Assembly: GCA_041684965.1 (NCBI GenBank)
Contig: JAWLGR010000009.1
Span: forward strand, 62,001 to 126,000
DNA: 64,000 bases
Direction: 5' to 3'
From: Mariniphaga sp041684965
Lineage (GTDB): Bacteria > Bacteroidota > Bacteroidia > Bacteroidales > Prolixibacteraceae
In this document: in pieces, positions 27,316 through 35,319 of the stretch
How the letters are laid out: every line of letters begins with the position of its first letter
How positions within the stretch are numbered: the stretch's first letter is position 1
Translations under genes and position numbers: made by a program
The notes under the pieces: model-generated
What the model saw: the letters and a program-made list of their open reading frames with translations, nothing else
Databases searched by the model: none
Told to the model about the DNA's origin: nothing

Positions 27316-27990
27316 ATGGGTAATCAAATTGCACTGACATTTATTTATTTAATTGCAATTATTTTATTGCTGGTATTTACCGAACTGATTTACCGTCGTT
27401 TGGGTCTGAAAGGGGAAATTACACGTAAGATAGCACACTTTACAGCTACCCTTTCCACTATTACATTCCCTTATCTTTTTGATAACCATTTTTATGTACT
27501 CGCCCTGGCATTATTTTTTTTTATTGTATTGTTTATAAGCCGGCACGGAACACAGCTTAAATCCATTCACGATATTACAAGGAAATCCATCGGCAGTTAT
27601 CTGCTTCCAATTTCAATTTATATTACTTTTTTAATATCGTATAAAACAGGAAACCGATTTTATTACATACTACCCATTCTGATTCTGGCCATATGTGATC
27701 CTGCGGCAGGAATTATGGGAATAAATTTGAAGAAAAACAACCATCAAATCCGAATTTTTGGGAAGAAATTAAAAAAAACCACTCTTGGCTCTTCTTCGTT
27801 TTTTGTTTCATCTTTTTTAATAAGTATAATTGCCCTGTATTTTAACAGAATGGTATTTGATTTAAAAACATTCTGGCTTTCATTGGGTATTGCAGTTATA
27901 AGTACATTGGTTGAACTTTTTAGCTGGAGAGGCAGCGACAATTTATTTATTCCGCTTAGCGTGTTGCTGATGCTGGTTCTTTTTCTTTAA
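27316..27990 (+). CDS. CTP-dependent lipid/polyprenol kinase-like membrane protein
   Basis: The 224-residue, roughly seven-helix protein resembles the dolichol kinase/phytol kinase/DGK1 family. Family features are RRLGLKGEITRKIAHF near the N-terminus, AICDPAAGIMG in the middle, KTTLGSSSFF, and the C-terminal VELFSWRGSDNLFIPL. Members phosphorylate a lipid alcohol (dolichol, phytol, diacylglycerol) with CTP. It lies between CdsA-like and CDP-alcohol transferase genes with short gaps. The lipid alcohol is unknown. Confidence 0.75.
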   Translation: MGNQIALTFIYLIAIILLLVFTELIYRRLGLKGEITRKIAHFTATLSTITFPYLFDNHFYVLALALFFFIVLFISRHGTQLKSIHDITRKSIGSYLLPISIYITFLISYKTGNRFYYILPILILAICDPAAGIMGINLKKNNHQIRIFGKKLKKTTLGSSSFFVSSFLISIIALYFNRMVFDLKTFWLSLGIAVISTLVELFSWRGSDNLFIPLSVLLMLVLFL

Positions 27991-28033
27991 TATTCTTTAT
28001 TCAAAATGATGAAGATTTAAACGATATTAGTAA

Positions 28034-28651
28034 ATGAAAATAATTGTAAAAGGAGAGAACATTTTAAATGTGCCAAATTTATTGAGTTTCTATCGGTTGC
28101 TGATGTTTCCTGTAATTTTATATCTCGCCCTTACCGGTAAGGAAACCTGGTTTGTAATTCTGCTGGTAATTAACCTTATAAGCGACATACTTGATGGTAA
28201 TATTGCCCGCTTGTTCAATCAGAGGACCCGATTTGGTGCAGCACTAGACAATGTTGCTGATATGGGGACCTATGTACTTGCCTTGCTTGGCATTTTCCTG
28301 TTTCGATGGGAAGAAGTCAGACCACACGCATGGTTGCTGTATCTTTTTCTTGCGATATTTGTATTGAGCTATATCGTTGCCTTTATCCGGTTTGGAAAAG
28401 TTCCTGGCCTTCACCTGTATTCAGCTGTAACTGCCGGATACGTTCAGGGAGTTTTCTTTTTTATATTGTTTGTATGGGGCTTTTATGCCTGGATGTATTA
28501 CCTGGCTGTTGTGTGGGGGATAATAGCATATATTGAAAAAATTCTGGTGCTTCTGCGCATTGATGACATTAAACCTGGAGTGAAAGGCCTGTACTGGGTC
28601 ATGAAAAATCAGGAGAAAAAAGAAGGAAAGTTGCTTCCTGGTAAAAATTAA
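28034..28651 (+). CDS. CDP-alcohol phosphatidyltransferase
   Basis: This 205-residue membrane enzyme shows the complete family signature DxxDGxxARxxxxxxxxGxxxDxxxD as DILDGNIARLF, then GAALDNVAD. It transfers the phosphatidyl group of a CDP-lipid to an alcohol (glycerol phosphate, inositol or serine in known members). The acceptor cannot be told from sequence. As the last gene of the cluster it would use the CDP-lipid made by the CdsA-like protein. Confidence 0.88.
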   Translation: MKIIVKGENILNVPNLLSFYRLLMFPVILYLALTGKETWFVILLVINLISDILDGNIARLFNQRTRFGAALDNVADMGTYVLALLGIFLFRWEEVRPHAWLLYLFLAIFVLSYIVAFIRFGKVPGLHLYSAVTAGYVQGVFFFILFVWGFYAWMYYLAVVWGIIAYIEKILVLLRIDDIKPGVKGLYWVMKNQEKKEGKLLPGKN

Positions 28652-28981
28652 GTCGAATCCGGCAATTGAACCGATTTTTTCAAGACCCTCCTGATTGAGA
28701 GAATATTTGAATTAAAATAAGAACATATTTATTTCGGTATTTTTGAACAGAAGCTTTCTGCTATTATATCAGAATGCAGAATATAACAGCACATCACTCG
28801 TCGCCTGTTTAAATATTTTACAAAAACCAGGAATATTGATTCATTTTTATCTTCCTATTGAAGGTAGCCTCAAATCTTTTTAGAAATTATGTTTGATTTT
28901 AAGTTTATAAATAAATGAAATCTGTTATTTTCAACCTCTGAAAATATAATAACCTGGTTGTTTAAAAAAAAGAATAAGAAA
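28652..28981. other. Intergenic region without recognised features
   Basis: About 330 bp of AT-rich DNA between the lipid cluster and the TIM-barrel gene. I found no ORF, RNA gene, convincing terminator or promoter match. Confidence 0.4.
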
Positions 28982-29899
28982 ATGAAAGCATTTCAAAAAA
29001 GGAGAGACTTTCTAAGGATGTCAGCTATTGGTACGCTTGGAATGATCTCATTAAGTCCCTTAGCCTGCCGAAACGTTGCAGCTGTTGACAGGAAAAGCTA
29101 CGGAGTGGGCCTGCAGCTTTATTCCATTCGCGACGCAATGGATGCAGATGTTAAAGGGTCATTGCAAAAACTATCGGCTTTGGGGTACCGGAATCTTGAG
29201 CTGGCCAGCTATTCCGATGGAAAATTTTATGGCTATTCACCGGCTGAATTCAAAAAGATGGTGAATGATCTGGGAATGGATGTTCTTAGCAGCCATACAC
29301 AGGTGGAAGCCGCTGGGATTACCCTTGATAATGCCCAAAAAATGGCAGATGATCATGCTGAGCTTGGCGTTAAATATTGTGTCCAGCCGTGGGTGAATGA
29401 AGAAGACAGGAATATTGAATCTTATAAAAAAATGGTTGCCGATTGGAACCAGGTAGGACGAATTATGAAAGGTGTTGGTATACAATTTGGCTACCATAAC
29501 CACAACTTTGAATTTAAGAACCTGAATGGGGTGGTACCTTATTATGATATTTTTATGCCTGAAATGGATAAAGAGCTCGTTACAATGGAAATTGATTTCT
29601 TTTGGGCATCAAAGGCCGGGCAGGACCCGGTGGAAATGTTTAGAAAATATCCGGGAAGGTTCCAGCTTTTTCATATGAAAGATATGAATACCAATGAAGC
29701 ACCGTTTTTTGAAGTTATTAAAGACGATATTGCTGCTGTGGGAGAGGGTGTAATTGATTTTAAAAAGATATTGGAATTCAGTGAAATTGCTGGCATGAAA
29801 TACATTTTTGTAGAAGACGACAACCAGGGCAACGGAAAACCATTTGAGGCGCTTGAAATAAGTATAAATAATCTAACTTCTCACATTCTAAGAGTATAG
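28982..29899 (+). CDS. Exported xylose-isomerase-like TIM-barrel protein
   Basis: This 305-residue protein belongs to the sugar phosphate isomerase/epimerase superfamily. The signal region has a twin-arginine-like start (QKRRDFLRMSAIG) and LSPLAC, so it may be a lipoprotein at Cys29. The barrel shows GVGLQLYSIRD, FGYHNHNFEF, TMEIDFFWASKAGQDP and FHMKDMN, the usual metal-binding Glu/Asp/His sites. Such proteins act on sugars or cyclitols, including keto-sugar steps, in Bacteroidota. The ATG at 28982 is preferred over the TTG at 28958. Confidence 0.85.
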   Translation: MKAFQKRRDFLRMSAIGTLGMISLSPLACRNVAAVDRKSYGVGLQLYSIRDAMDADVKGSLQKLSALGYRNLELASYSDGKFYGYSPAEFKKMVNDLGMDVLSSHTQVEAAGITLDNAQKMADDHAELGVKYCVQPWVNEEDRNIESYKKMVADWNQVGRIMKGVGIQFGYHNHNFEFKNLNGVVPYYDIFMPEMDKELVTMEIDFFWASKAGQDPVEMFRKYPGRFQLFHMKDMNTNEAPFFEVIKDDIAAVGEGVIDFKKILEFSEIAGMKYIFVEDDNQGNGKPFEALEISINNLTSHILRV

Positions 29900-29935
29900 T
29901 TTTAAAAGGGAATATATTGACAGGTTATATCTGTC

Positions 29936-29972
29936 AAAAGGGTTAAGTCTCAAATGGCTTAGCCTTTTTTTT
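29936..29972 (+). terminator. Rho-independent terminator after the TIM-barrel gene
   Basis: AAAAGG(G)TTAAG pairs with CTTAGCCTTTT across a 10-nt loop, and the 3' arm runs into eight T residues. It is 37 bp after the stop codon. Confidence 0.7.
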
Positions 29973-30158
29973 AAAAAAATTATACATAAATTACAAAATT
30001 CTATTTTTTTAATTCCTTTTAAACGGATGGGCATTTCAAAGATTGTGTAATTTAAACCCCGGACTTGACTGGCGATTTCTTTTATAATTACTGACTTAGG
30101 GTTTTGATTTATATAAGTTAATTAGATATAATTCAGTAAAAAAAAGCGGGGCTTAAAT

Positions 30159-30366
30159 AAAACCCAAAGCATATGGGGTGAAAAACCAGAAATGGTTACT
30201 GGTGAATGACTTACTGCTTCATTTTTGCCAGAATCTTCACAAATGTAAGATTGAGAAATCCAGGCTGTTTGATTCTGTCGGACTATAAAGGTTCGGGTTT
30301 TAAATTAGGGCCCGCCTTACCTATTGGGCCAGGCAGTTACGAGAACCTTACATCCGTCGGAGGATT
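30159..30366. ncRNA. Candidate structured RNA between convergent genes
   Basis: In a 550-bp gap between the TIM-barrel gene and metG, a locally GC-richer block contains several complementary segments. CGGA (30279-30282) and AAGGTTC (30288-30294) pair with GAACCTT (30343-30349) and TCCG (30353-30356), and GGCCC (30309-30313) with GGGCC (30326-30330). Distant AAAACCC (30159-30165) can pair with GGGTTTT (30295-30301), which would make a pseudoknot. I do not recognise SRP RNA, tmRNA, RNase P or a known riboswitch. The strand is undecided. A 59-codon ORF (30206-30385, +) overlaps and is the alternative explanation. Confidence 0.35.
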
Positions 30367-30370
30367 AGTT

Positions 30371-30406
30371 CAGAAAATAAAATAAGAGGAAAATTATTTT
30401 TTCCTC
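30371..30406 (-). terminator. Terminator downstream of metG
   Basis: GAGGAAAA (30386-30393) and TTTTCCTC (30399-30406) form an 8-bp stem with a 5-nt loop. In the metG direction it is followed by a T-rich stretch (TTATTTTATTTTC). It lies about 45 bp past the metG stop. Confidence 0.6.
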
Positions 30407-30450
30407 CTATTCTATTTGCAGTTTTGATACTGTATTCTTTTAACCAGATA

Positions 30451-32484
30451 TTATTTAATTTCTGAGCCATTCCTGACTTTTTGGTCAGGTGATACAATTG
30501 TTAATGTTCCATCCGCATCTTCAGCACATAAAATCATACCTTGCGATGGGATGCCTTTGAGTTTTTTGGGTTCAAGGTTCACTAAAATAGAAACCTGCTT
30601 TCCTATCAGATCATCCGGTTCATAATATTCTGCAATTCCTGATACCACAGTGCGCTTATCTATTCCTGTATCAATTTTTAATTTTAACAGTTTCTTGGTT
30701 TTCGGCACTTTCTCGGCTTCAATCACTGTGCCCACCCGTATATCCATTTTACTAAAATCGTCGAATTCAATGCTATCTTTTGCTGCTTTAGCTTTGGAAA
30801 CTGCTGCTTCGTTTGTTTTTTTAGTATTTAAAAGTTTTTGTAATTGAGCATCAATAACATGGTCTTCCACTTTTTCAAACAGCAACTGGGGCTGGTTTAC
30901 CCTGTGCCCGGCAGTTAATAAGTCTGTTGAACCCAGATTCTTCCATTCCTGCCTGCCAAGATTGAGAAATCCCCGTAGTTTCTCCATGCTAAAAGGGAGG
31001 AATGGATCCAGTATGATGGTGAGGTTTGCTGTTATCTGAAGACAAATATTCAGGATCGTTTTTACCCGTTTCTGATCGGTCTTGAATAACTTCCACGGCT
31101 CCTCATCAGCAAGGTATTTATTGCCCAAACGGGCTAAGTCCATAGCATTTTTAAGTGCTTCCCGGAAACGGAAACTATCGAGGCTCTTCTCAACTTCGGA
31201 TTTAATAGCAGAAACAGCAGCAAGTGTATCGATATCATAAGCCATCAATTTCCCTGGTTCAGGTACCTCTCCATCAAAATATTTTTGTGTGAGGACAAGT
31301 GCACGGTTAACAAAATTACCAAGTACAGCCACCAGTTCATTGTTATTTCGTGCCTGGAAATCCTTCCAGGTAAAATCATTATCTTTCGTTTCAGGGGCGT
31401 TAGCTGTTAATACATACTTCAGTACATCCTCCTTCCCGGGAAATTCTTCAAGGTATTCGTGTAACCAAACTGCCCAGTTTCGTGATGTGGAAATTTTGTC
31501 GTTTTCAAGATTCAGAAATTCATTTGCCGGTACATTTTCCGGCAGGTTGAATGTACCCTCTGCTTTCAGCATACTTGGAAAAATAATGCAATGAAAGACA
31601 ATGTTGTCCTTTCCGATGAAATGCAGCAATCTTGTTTCGGGGTCTTTCCAATATTTTTCCCAATCACGTGTCAATTCCTTGGTGGCTGAAATATATCCAA
31701 TGGGTGCATCAAACCATACATATAGAACTTTTCCTTCACTGTCTTCCACCGGTACTGGAACCCCCCAATCGAGGTCACGGGTAACAGCACGTGGTTGCAA
31801 CCCACTTTCAATCCACGATTTACACTGCCCGTAAACATTCGGTTTCCATTCTTTATGGCCTTCCAGTATCCATTCCCTCAGCCATGGCTCGTATTCATTG
31901 AGCGGCAGGTACCAGTGTTTGGTTTCCTTTAGAACCGGTTGGTTCCCGCTTATCATGGAGGTGGGATTAATAAGTTCAGTTGGGCTTAGCGATGTTCCAC
32001 AGCTTTCACACTGGTCACCATATGCCCGTTCAAATCCACACTTCGGACATGTGCCAATAATGTAACGGTCTGCCAGAAATTGATTATTTTCTTCATCGTA
32101 ATACTGTTCTGAAACTCTTTCAATAAATTTACCTTCTGTATAGAGCTTTTTGAAAAAATCAGAGGCCGTTTCATGATGCACCGGTGAACTGGTACGGGAG
32201 TACACATCGAAGGATATCCCAAAATCAATGAATGATTTTTTTATGATGGTATGAAATCTGTTTACCACTTCCTGTGGTGTTATGCCTTCGTTTTTTGCCT
32301 TGAGGGTGATGGGTACACCATGTTCATCGGAGCCGCCAATTAACAGTACATCCTCTTTTTTAAGACGAAGATAACGCGCGTAAATATCGGCAGGTACATA
32401 AACTCCTGCAAGATGCCCGATATGAATTGGCCCGTTGGCATATGGAAGTGCTGTGGTAATTAATGTTCGTTTATATTCACCCAT
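30451..32484 (-). CDS. metG: Methionyl-tRNA synthetase with C-terminal tRNA-binding domain
   Basis: This 677-residue class I synthetase charges tRNA-Met. The HIGH motif appears in GPIHIGHLAG, and the KMSKS loop reads KISTS. A zinc knuckle is formed by CPKCG and CESCG (about residues 144-162), as in two-knuckle MetRS. WFDAPIGYISATKE is the methionine pocket. Residues about 570-677 form the EMAP-II-like domain (FSKMDIRVGTVIEAEKVPKT, VSGIAEYY), which dimerises and binds tRNA. It is divergent from the HAD phosphatase gene. Confidence 0.97.
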   Translation of the reverse strand: MGEYKRTLITTALPYANGPIHIGHLAGVYVPADIYARYLRLKKEDVLLIGGSDEHGVPITLKAKNEGITPQEVVNRFHTIIKKSFIDFGISFDVYSRTSSPVHHETASDFFKKLYTEGKFIERVSEQYYDEENNQFLADRYIIGTCPKCGFERAYGDQCESCGTSLSPTELINPTSMISGNQPVLKETKHWYLPLNEYEPWLREWILEGHKEWKPNVYGQCKSWIESGLQPRAVTRDLDWGVPVPVEDSEGKVLYVWFDAPIGYISATKELTRDWEKYWKDPETRLLHFIGKDNIVFHCIIFPSMLKAEGTFNLPENVPANEFLNLENDKISTSRNWAVWLHEYLEEFPGKEDVLKYVLTANAPETKDNDFTWKDFQARNNNELVAVLGNFVNRALVLTQKYFDGEVPEPGKLMAYDIDTLAAVSAIKSEVEKSLDSFRFREALKNAMDLARLGNKYLADEEPWKLFKTDQKRVKTILNICLQITANLTIILDPFLPFSMEKLRGFLNLGRQEWKNLGSTDLLTAGHRVNQPQLLFEKVEDHVIDAQLQKLLNTKKTNEAAVSKAKAAKDSIEFDDFSKMDIRVGTVIEAEKVPKTKKLLKLKIDTGIDKRTVVSGIAEYYEPDDLIGKQVSILVNLEPKKLKGIPSQGMILCAEDADGTLTIVSPDQKVRNGSEIK

Positions 32485-32526
32485 GCTGAAAATATTTTTT
32501 TGATATCAAATTTTCTATTGAGGGCA

Positions 32527-32534
32527 CAAAGATA
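32527..32534 (-). promoter_or_regulatory. -7 element upstream of metG
   Basis: The minus strand reads TATCTTTG about 43 bp before the metG start codon, a perfect TAnnTTTG match. No clear -33 box. Confidence 0.45.
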
Positions 32535-32653
32535 GCTGAAAAGCAGGAAAAGCAGGAATTTCGGGTTACGCATTTTATATTCTTTCCCTATTGATGCCAA
32601 TTCTTTCGTCCGTTGGAAAACTTTTCCTTTATTTTGTGGGTAAATCAATCAAG

Positions 32654-33307
32654 ATGAATCATTTTTCCCATATTATTTTTGACCTTGACGGAACATTGAC
32701 TGATCCCCGGGAGGGTATTGGAAATGCAATCAGCTATGCACTTGAAAGAATGAAAATCAAAGGTTTTGATGGTATGGTCCCTGATAATTTTATTGGGCCT
32801 CCCCTGCAGCAAAGTTTCAAAGAACTCTTTAATTTGAATGAACAAAACACTGAACTGGCAATAGAATATTTTCGGGAATATTATTCGACAAAAGGCCTTT
32901 TTGAAAACAAACCGTATCCTGGAATTTCTGATTTGCTTGAGAAACTGCATTTTGCCGGGAAGGAACTTTTTATAGCTACTTCCAAACTGGAGAAATTTGC
33001 CATTCAAATTGCTGCTCATTTTGGTTTTAACAGATATATTACTCTACTAAAGGGTGCCGATTACAAGGGTGAGAATGCTACAAAAACATCAATCATTTCA
33101 GGATTGCTGGAATTTCAGCAATTGATTCCTTCTGAGAAAATTGCAATGGTTGGCGATACAGTTTTTGATATTGTGGGTGGAAAACAAAATGGTTTGTCAA
33201 CTATTGCTGTGATGTATGGCTTCGGACGGCCTGAGGATTTAGAAACTGCTGAACCCGCATTTTGGGCAGAAACCGTTGATGACCTGTACAGTATCCTGAT
33301 GGAATAA
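32654..33307 (+). CDS. HAD-family phosphatase (phosphoglycolate phosphatase-like)
   Basis: The 217-residue hydrolase has HAD motif I DLDGTLTDP with the nucleophile Asp, motif II in FIATSKLEKFA, and motif IV MVGDTVFDIVGG. The helical cap after motif I fits the Gph/PGMB subclass. It dephosphorylates a small phosphometabolite; the substrate is not identifiable. The ATG at 32654 puts the catalytic motif close to the N-terminus as usual. A longer frame from 32591 adds an unlikely 21 residues. Confidence 0.85.
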   Translation: MNHFSHIIFDLDGTLTDPREGIGNAISYALERMKIKGFDGMVPDNFIGPPLQQSFKELFNLNEQNTELAIEYFREYYSTKGLFENKPYPGISDLLEKLHFAGKELFIATSKLEKFAIQIAAHFGFNRYITLLKGADYKGENATKTSIISGLLEFQQLIPSEKIAMVGDTVFDIVGGKQNGLSTIAVMYGFGRPEDLETAEPAFWAETVDDLYSILME

Positions 33308-33538
33308 CAGGTAATTCTTGGTTTAGAGTTGTAAAGGTGCAGAAAGAAATTCTTTCCCATAAATGAAATTTTATTTTAGGAAAAACTTTGTCAGTAAGAT
33401 GAAAATTATCTATTATGTTTTTAGACTATAAATCTGGCAGTTTAAACAAATGATAATTCCGTGTTATTTATTTATTAGAGATCAAAATCAACGACTGGAA
33501 GTAGAATGAATAGCTTATGGAAAACAATAGGTAACTTT

Positions 33539-33562
33539 AACCTGATTGGACAGGTTTTTTTT
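33539..33562 (+). terminator. Terminator-like hairpin just upstream of the LD-carboxypeptidase gene
   Basis: AACCTG (33539-33544) and CAGGTT (33551-33556) form a 6-bp stem with a 6-nt loop, followed by an unbroken T tract to 33562. It is more than 230 bp after the HAD gene and upstream of the probable ldcA promoter, so it may end a small transcript from 33308-33538. I recognise no gene in that stretch. Confidence 0.55.
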
Positions 33563-33574
33563 CCATGACAAATA

Positions 33575-33582
33575 TATCTTTG
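33575..33582 (+). promoter_or_regulatory. -7 element upstream of the LD-carboxypeptidase gene
   Basis: TATCTTTG, 19 bp before the start codon, matches TAnnTTTG and implies a very short leader. Confidence 0.5.
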
Positions 33583-33600
33583 TATTGAAATAAAATTGTA

Positions 33601-34536
33601 ATGATTGTACCTGCTGCAATAAAGCCCGGTGATAAGATTAGGATTGTTTCACCAGCCGGAAAGGTGAATGAAGAACATGTACTACCTGCGGTCGAATGGC
33701 TTATTGATGAAGGCTATCGGGTTGAATTAGGGAGACATGTTTTTTCATCCCACTATCAATTTGCAGGAACCGATTCCCAGCGACTTGAAGATTTACAGGA
33801 TGCACTTGATGATCCGGAAACCGCCGCAATTCTTTGCTCCCGCGGAGGATATGGGACAGTAAGGATACTGAACAAAATCAGCTACGGTGGAATGATTCAG
33901 TATCCTAAATGGTTAGTGGGATTCAGCGACATTACTATATTACATAGTTGTCTTAACAATCATCGCATAGCAAGCATACATGGTGTAATGCCCAGGTACT
34001 TTTTTGATAAAACAGGTAACCCCGGTAAAAGCCTGCAATCATTGATGAAATTGATAACTAATAATTCTGTTTCCTACAGTATTCCTGCCTGCCGGGGAAA
34101 CCGGACAGGAACAGGTTACGGAGAACTTGCTGGAGGCAACCTTTCTGTTATTTCCAGTATGCAGGGAACTCCTTGTGAATTGAATACCAATGATAAAATT
34201 TTGTTCCTGGAAGACATCGATGAGTTTCTTTATCATACCGACCGTATGATGTATCAGTTGAAACTGAGTGGTAAACTGAATAAACTGGCCGGTCTGGTGC
34301 TTGGTAAATTTTCTGATATGAAGGACAATGAATCGCCTTTTGGTAAAACTGTACATGAAATTATTGCGGAGGCAGCTGAGAACTTCGACTTTCCTGTATG
34401 TTTTGGTTTCCCTGCCGGACACGATGATGTAAACCTGGCACTGGCATTTGGACTGAACTGGGAATTGGTAGTTACAGATAAAACTTCAACACTTAGGTTG
34501 GGGCAATCCCTTTCATCGCAAATCGGTGAAATTTAA
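33601..34536 (+). CDS. ldcA: LD-carboxypeptidase (peptidase S66)
   Basis: This 311-residue enzyme removes the terminal D-Ala from murein tetrapeptides during peptidoglycan recycling. The nucleophile is Ser109 in VGFSDIT. The other triad members are the Glu in FLEDIDE (about 206) and the His in PAGHDDVN (about 280). It lacks a signal peptide, so it is cytoplasmic as expected for recycling. yraN follows directly. Confidence 0.92.
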   Translation: MIVPAAIKPGDKIRIVSPAGKVNEEHVLPAVEWLIDEGYRVELGRHVFSSHYQFAGTDSQRLEDLQDALDDPETAAILCSRGGYGTVRILNKISYGGMIQYPKWLVGFSDITILHSCLNNHRIASIHGVMPRYFFDKTGNPGKSLQSLMKLITNNSVSYSIPACRGNRTGTGYGELAGGNLSVISSMQGTPCELNTNDKILFLEDIDEFLYHTDRMMYQLKLSGKLNKLAGLVLGKFSDMKDNESPFGKTVHEIIAEAAENFDFPVCFGFPAGHDDVNLALAFGLNWELVVTDKTSTLRLGQSLSSQIGEI

Positions 34537-34549
34537 AAAACAAGCAGCA

Positions 34550-34912
34550 ATGACTTCAAGCCGTGAAATAGGATCGACTGCTGAAGAGCTGGCGCAAAAG
34601 CATCTTCTTGAACTGGGATACCAAATCCTGGATACGAATTGGCAATTTATTCACCTCGAGCTCGATATAGTGGCACTCGATAATGACCAGCTTGTTATTG
34701 TAGAAGTAAAATCACGAAATGGAATCCGTTACGAACATCCATCGGAAGCAGTTACGGACATTAAAATAAAACGGATCGTTGACGCTGCAGAGGCCTATAT
34801 CTTTCAAAATGATTTAAATTATGAAACTCGTTTTGATGTGATTACTGTCATTTTTTTTGGGATGGATTTTGAACTCGAGCATTTTATTGATGCCTTTTAC
34901 CCTACCTTATAA
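34550..34912 (+). CDS. yraN: YraN (UPF0102) endonuclease-like protein
   Basis: The 120-residue protein has the restriction-endonuclease-like core of the UPF0102 family: GSTAEELAQKHL, LDIVALDNDQLVIVEVKSR (the D-ExK motif) and HPSEAVTDIKIKRI. Family members are linked to DNA recombination or repair, though their role is unsettled. The ATG at 34550 is preferred over a GTG at 34526 that would overlap ldcA. Confidence 0.9.
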   Translation: MTSSREIGSTAEELAQKHLLELGYQILDTNWQFIHLELDIVALDNDQLVIVEVKSRNGIRYEHPSEAVTDIKIKRIVDAAEAYIFQNDLNYETRFDVITVIFFGMDFELEHFIDAFYPTL

Positions 34913-34954
34913 TTTATTTCTTTTCCAGAATCAAACTGTTATTTTTGCTTTATC

Positions 34955-35308
34955 GTGAATATAGAAGAAATAAGGATATATTGTTTGCAGAAAAAGGGAG
35001 TAACTGAGTGTTTCCCTTTTGATGAAACGACACTTGTTTTTAAAGTTGGAATAAAAATCTTTTGCATGGCTAACCTTGAAGGTGATTTATGCCTTAATCT
35101 GAAAAATAATCCTGAAAAGAACATTGAGCTGCGTGAGCAATACGCTGCAGTGAAGCCAGGATACCACATGAACAAACAGCACTGGAATACCGTTGAGATC
35201 AATAATTCAATTCCTGATAAGACAATAATACAATTCATCAATGAATCCTATGAATTAGTATTGAGAAGTTTCTCACAAAAGAAACAGGATGAATTAAAAA
35301 AATTATAA
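34955..35308 (+). CDS. MmcQ/YjbR family DNA-binding-like protein
   Basis: This 117-residue protein with a GTG start has the CyaY-like fold family features: GVTECFPFDETTLVFKVG, LEGDLCLNLK, PGYHMNKQHWNTV and a final helix INESYELVLRSF. MmcQ/YjbR proteins are annotated as DNA-binding, but the role is poorly known. It lies between yraN and the C1 peptidase gene with short gaps. Confidence 0.88.
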   Translation: MNIEEIRIYCLQKKGVTECFPFDETTLVFKVGIKIFCMANLEGDLCLNLKNNPEKNIELREQYAAVKPGYHMNKQHWNTVEINNSIPDKTIIQFINESYELVLRSFSQKKQDELKKL

Positions 35309-35319
35309 ATGCATATTTT

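Noticed and set aside
30206..30385. 59-codon ORF with a plausible-looking C-terminal sequence
   Set aside because: It coincides with complementary RNA segments, has no clear ribosome-binding site and matches no family I know. I kept it only as the alternative to the RNA candidate.
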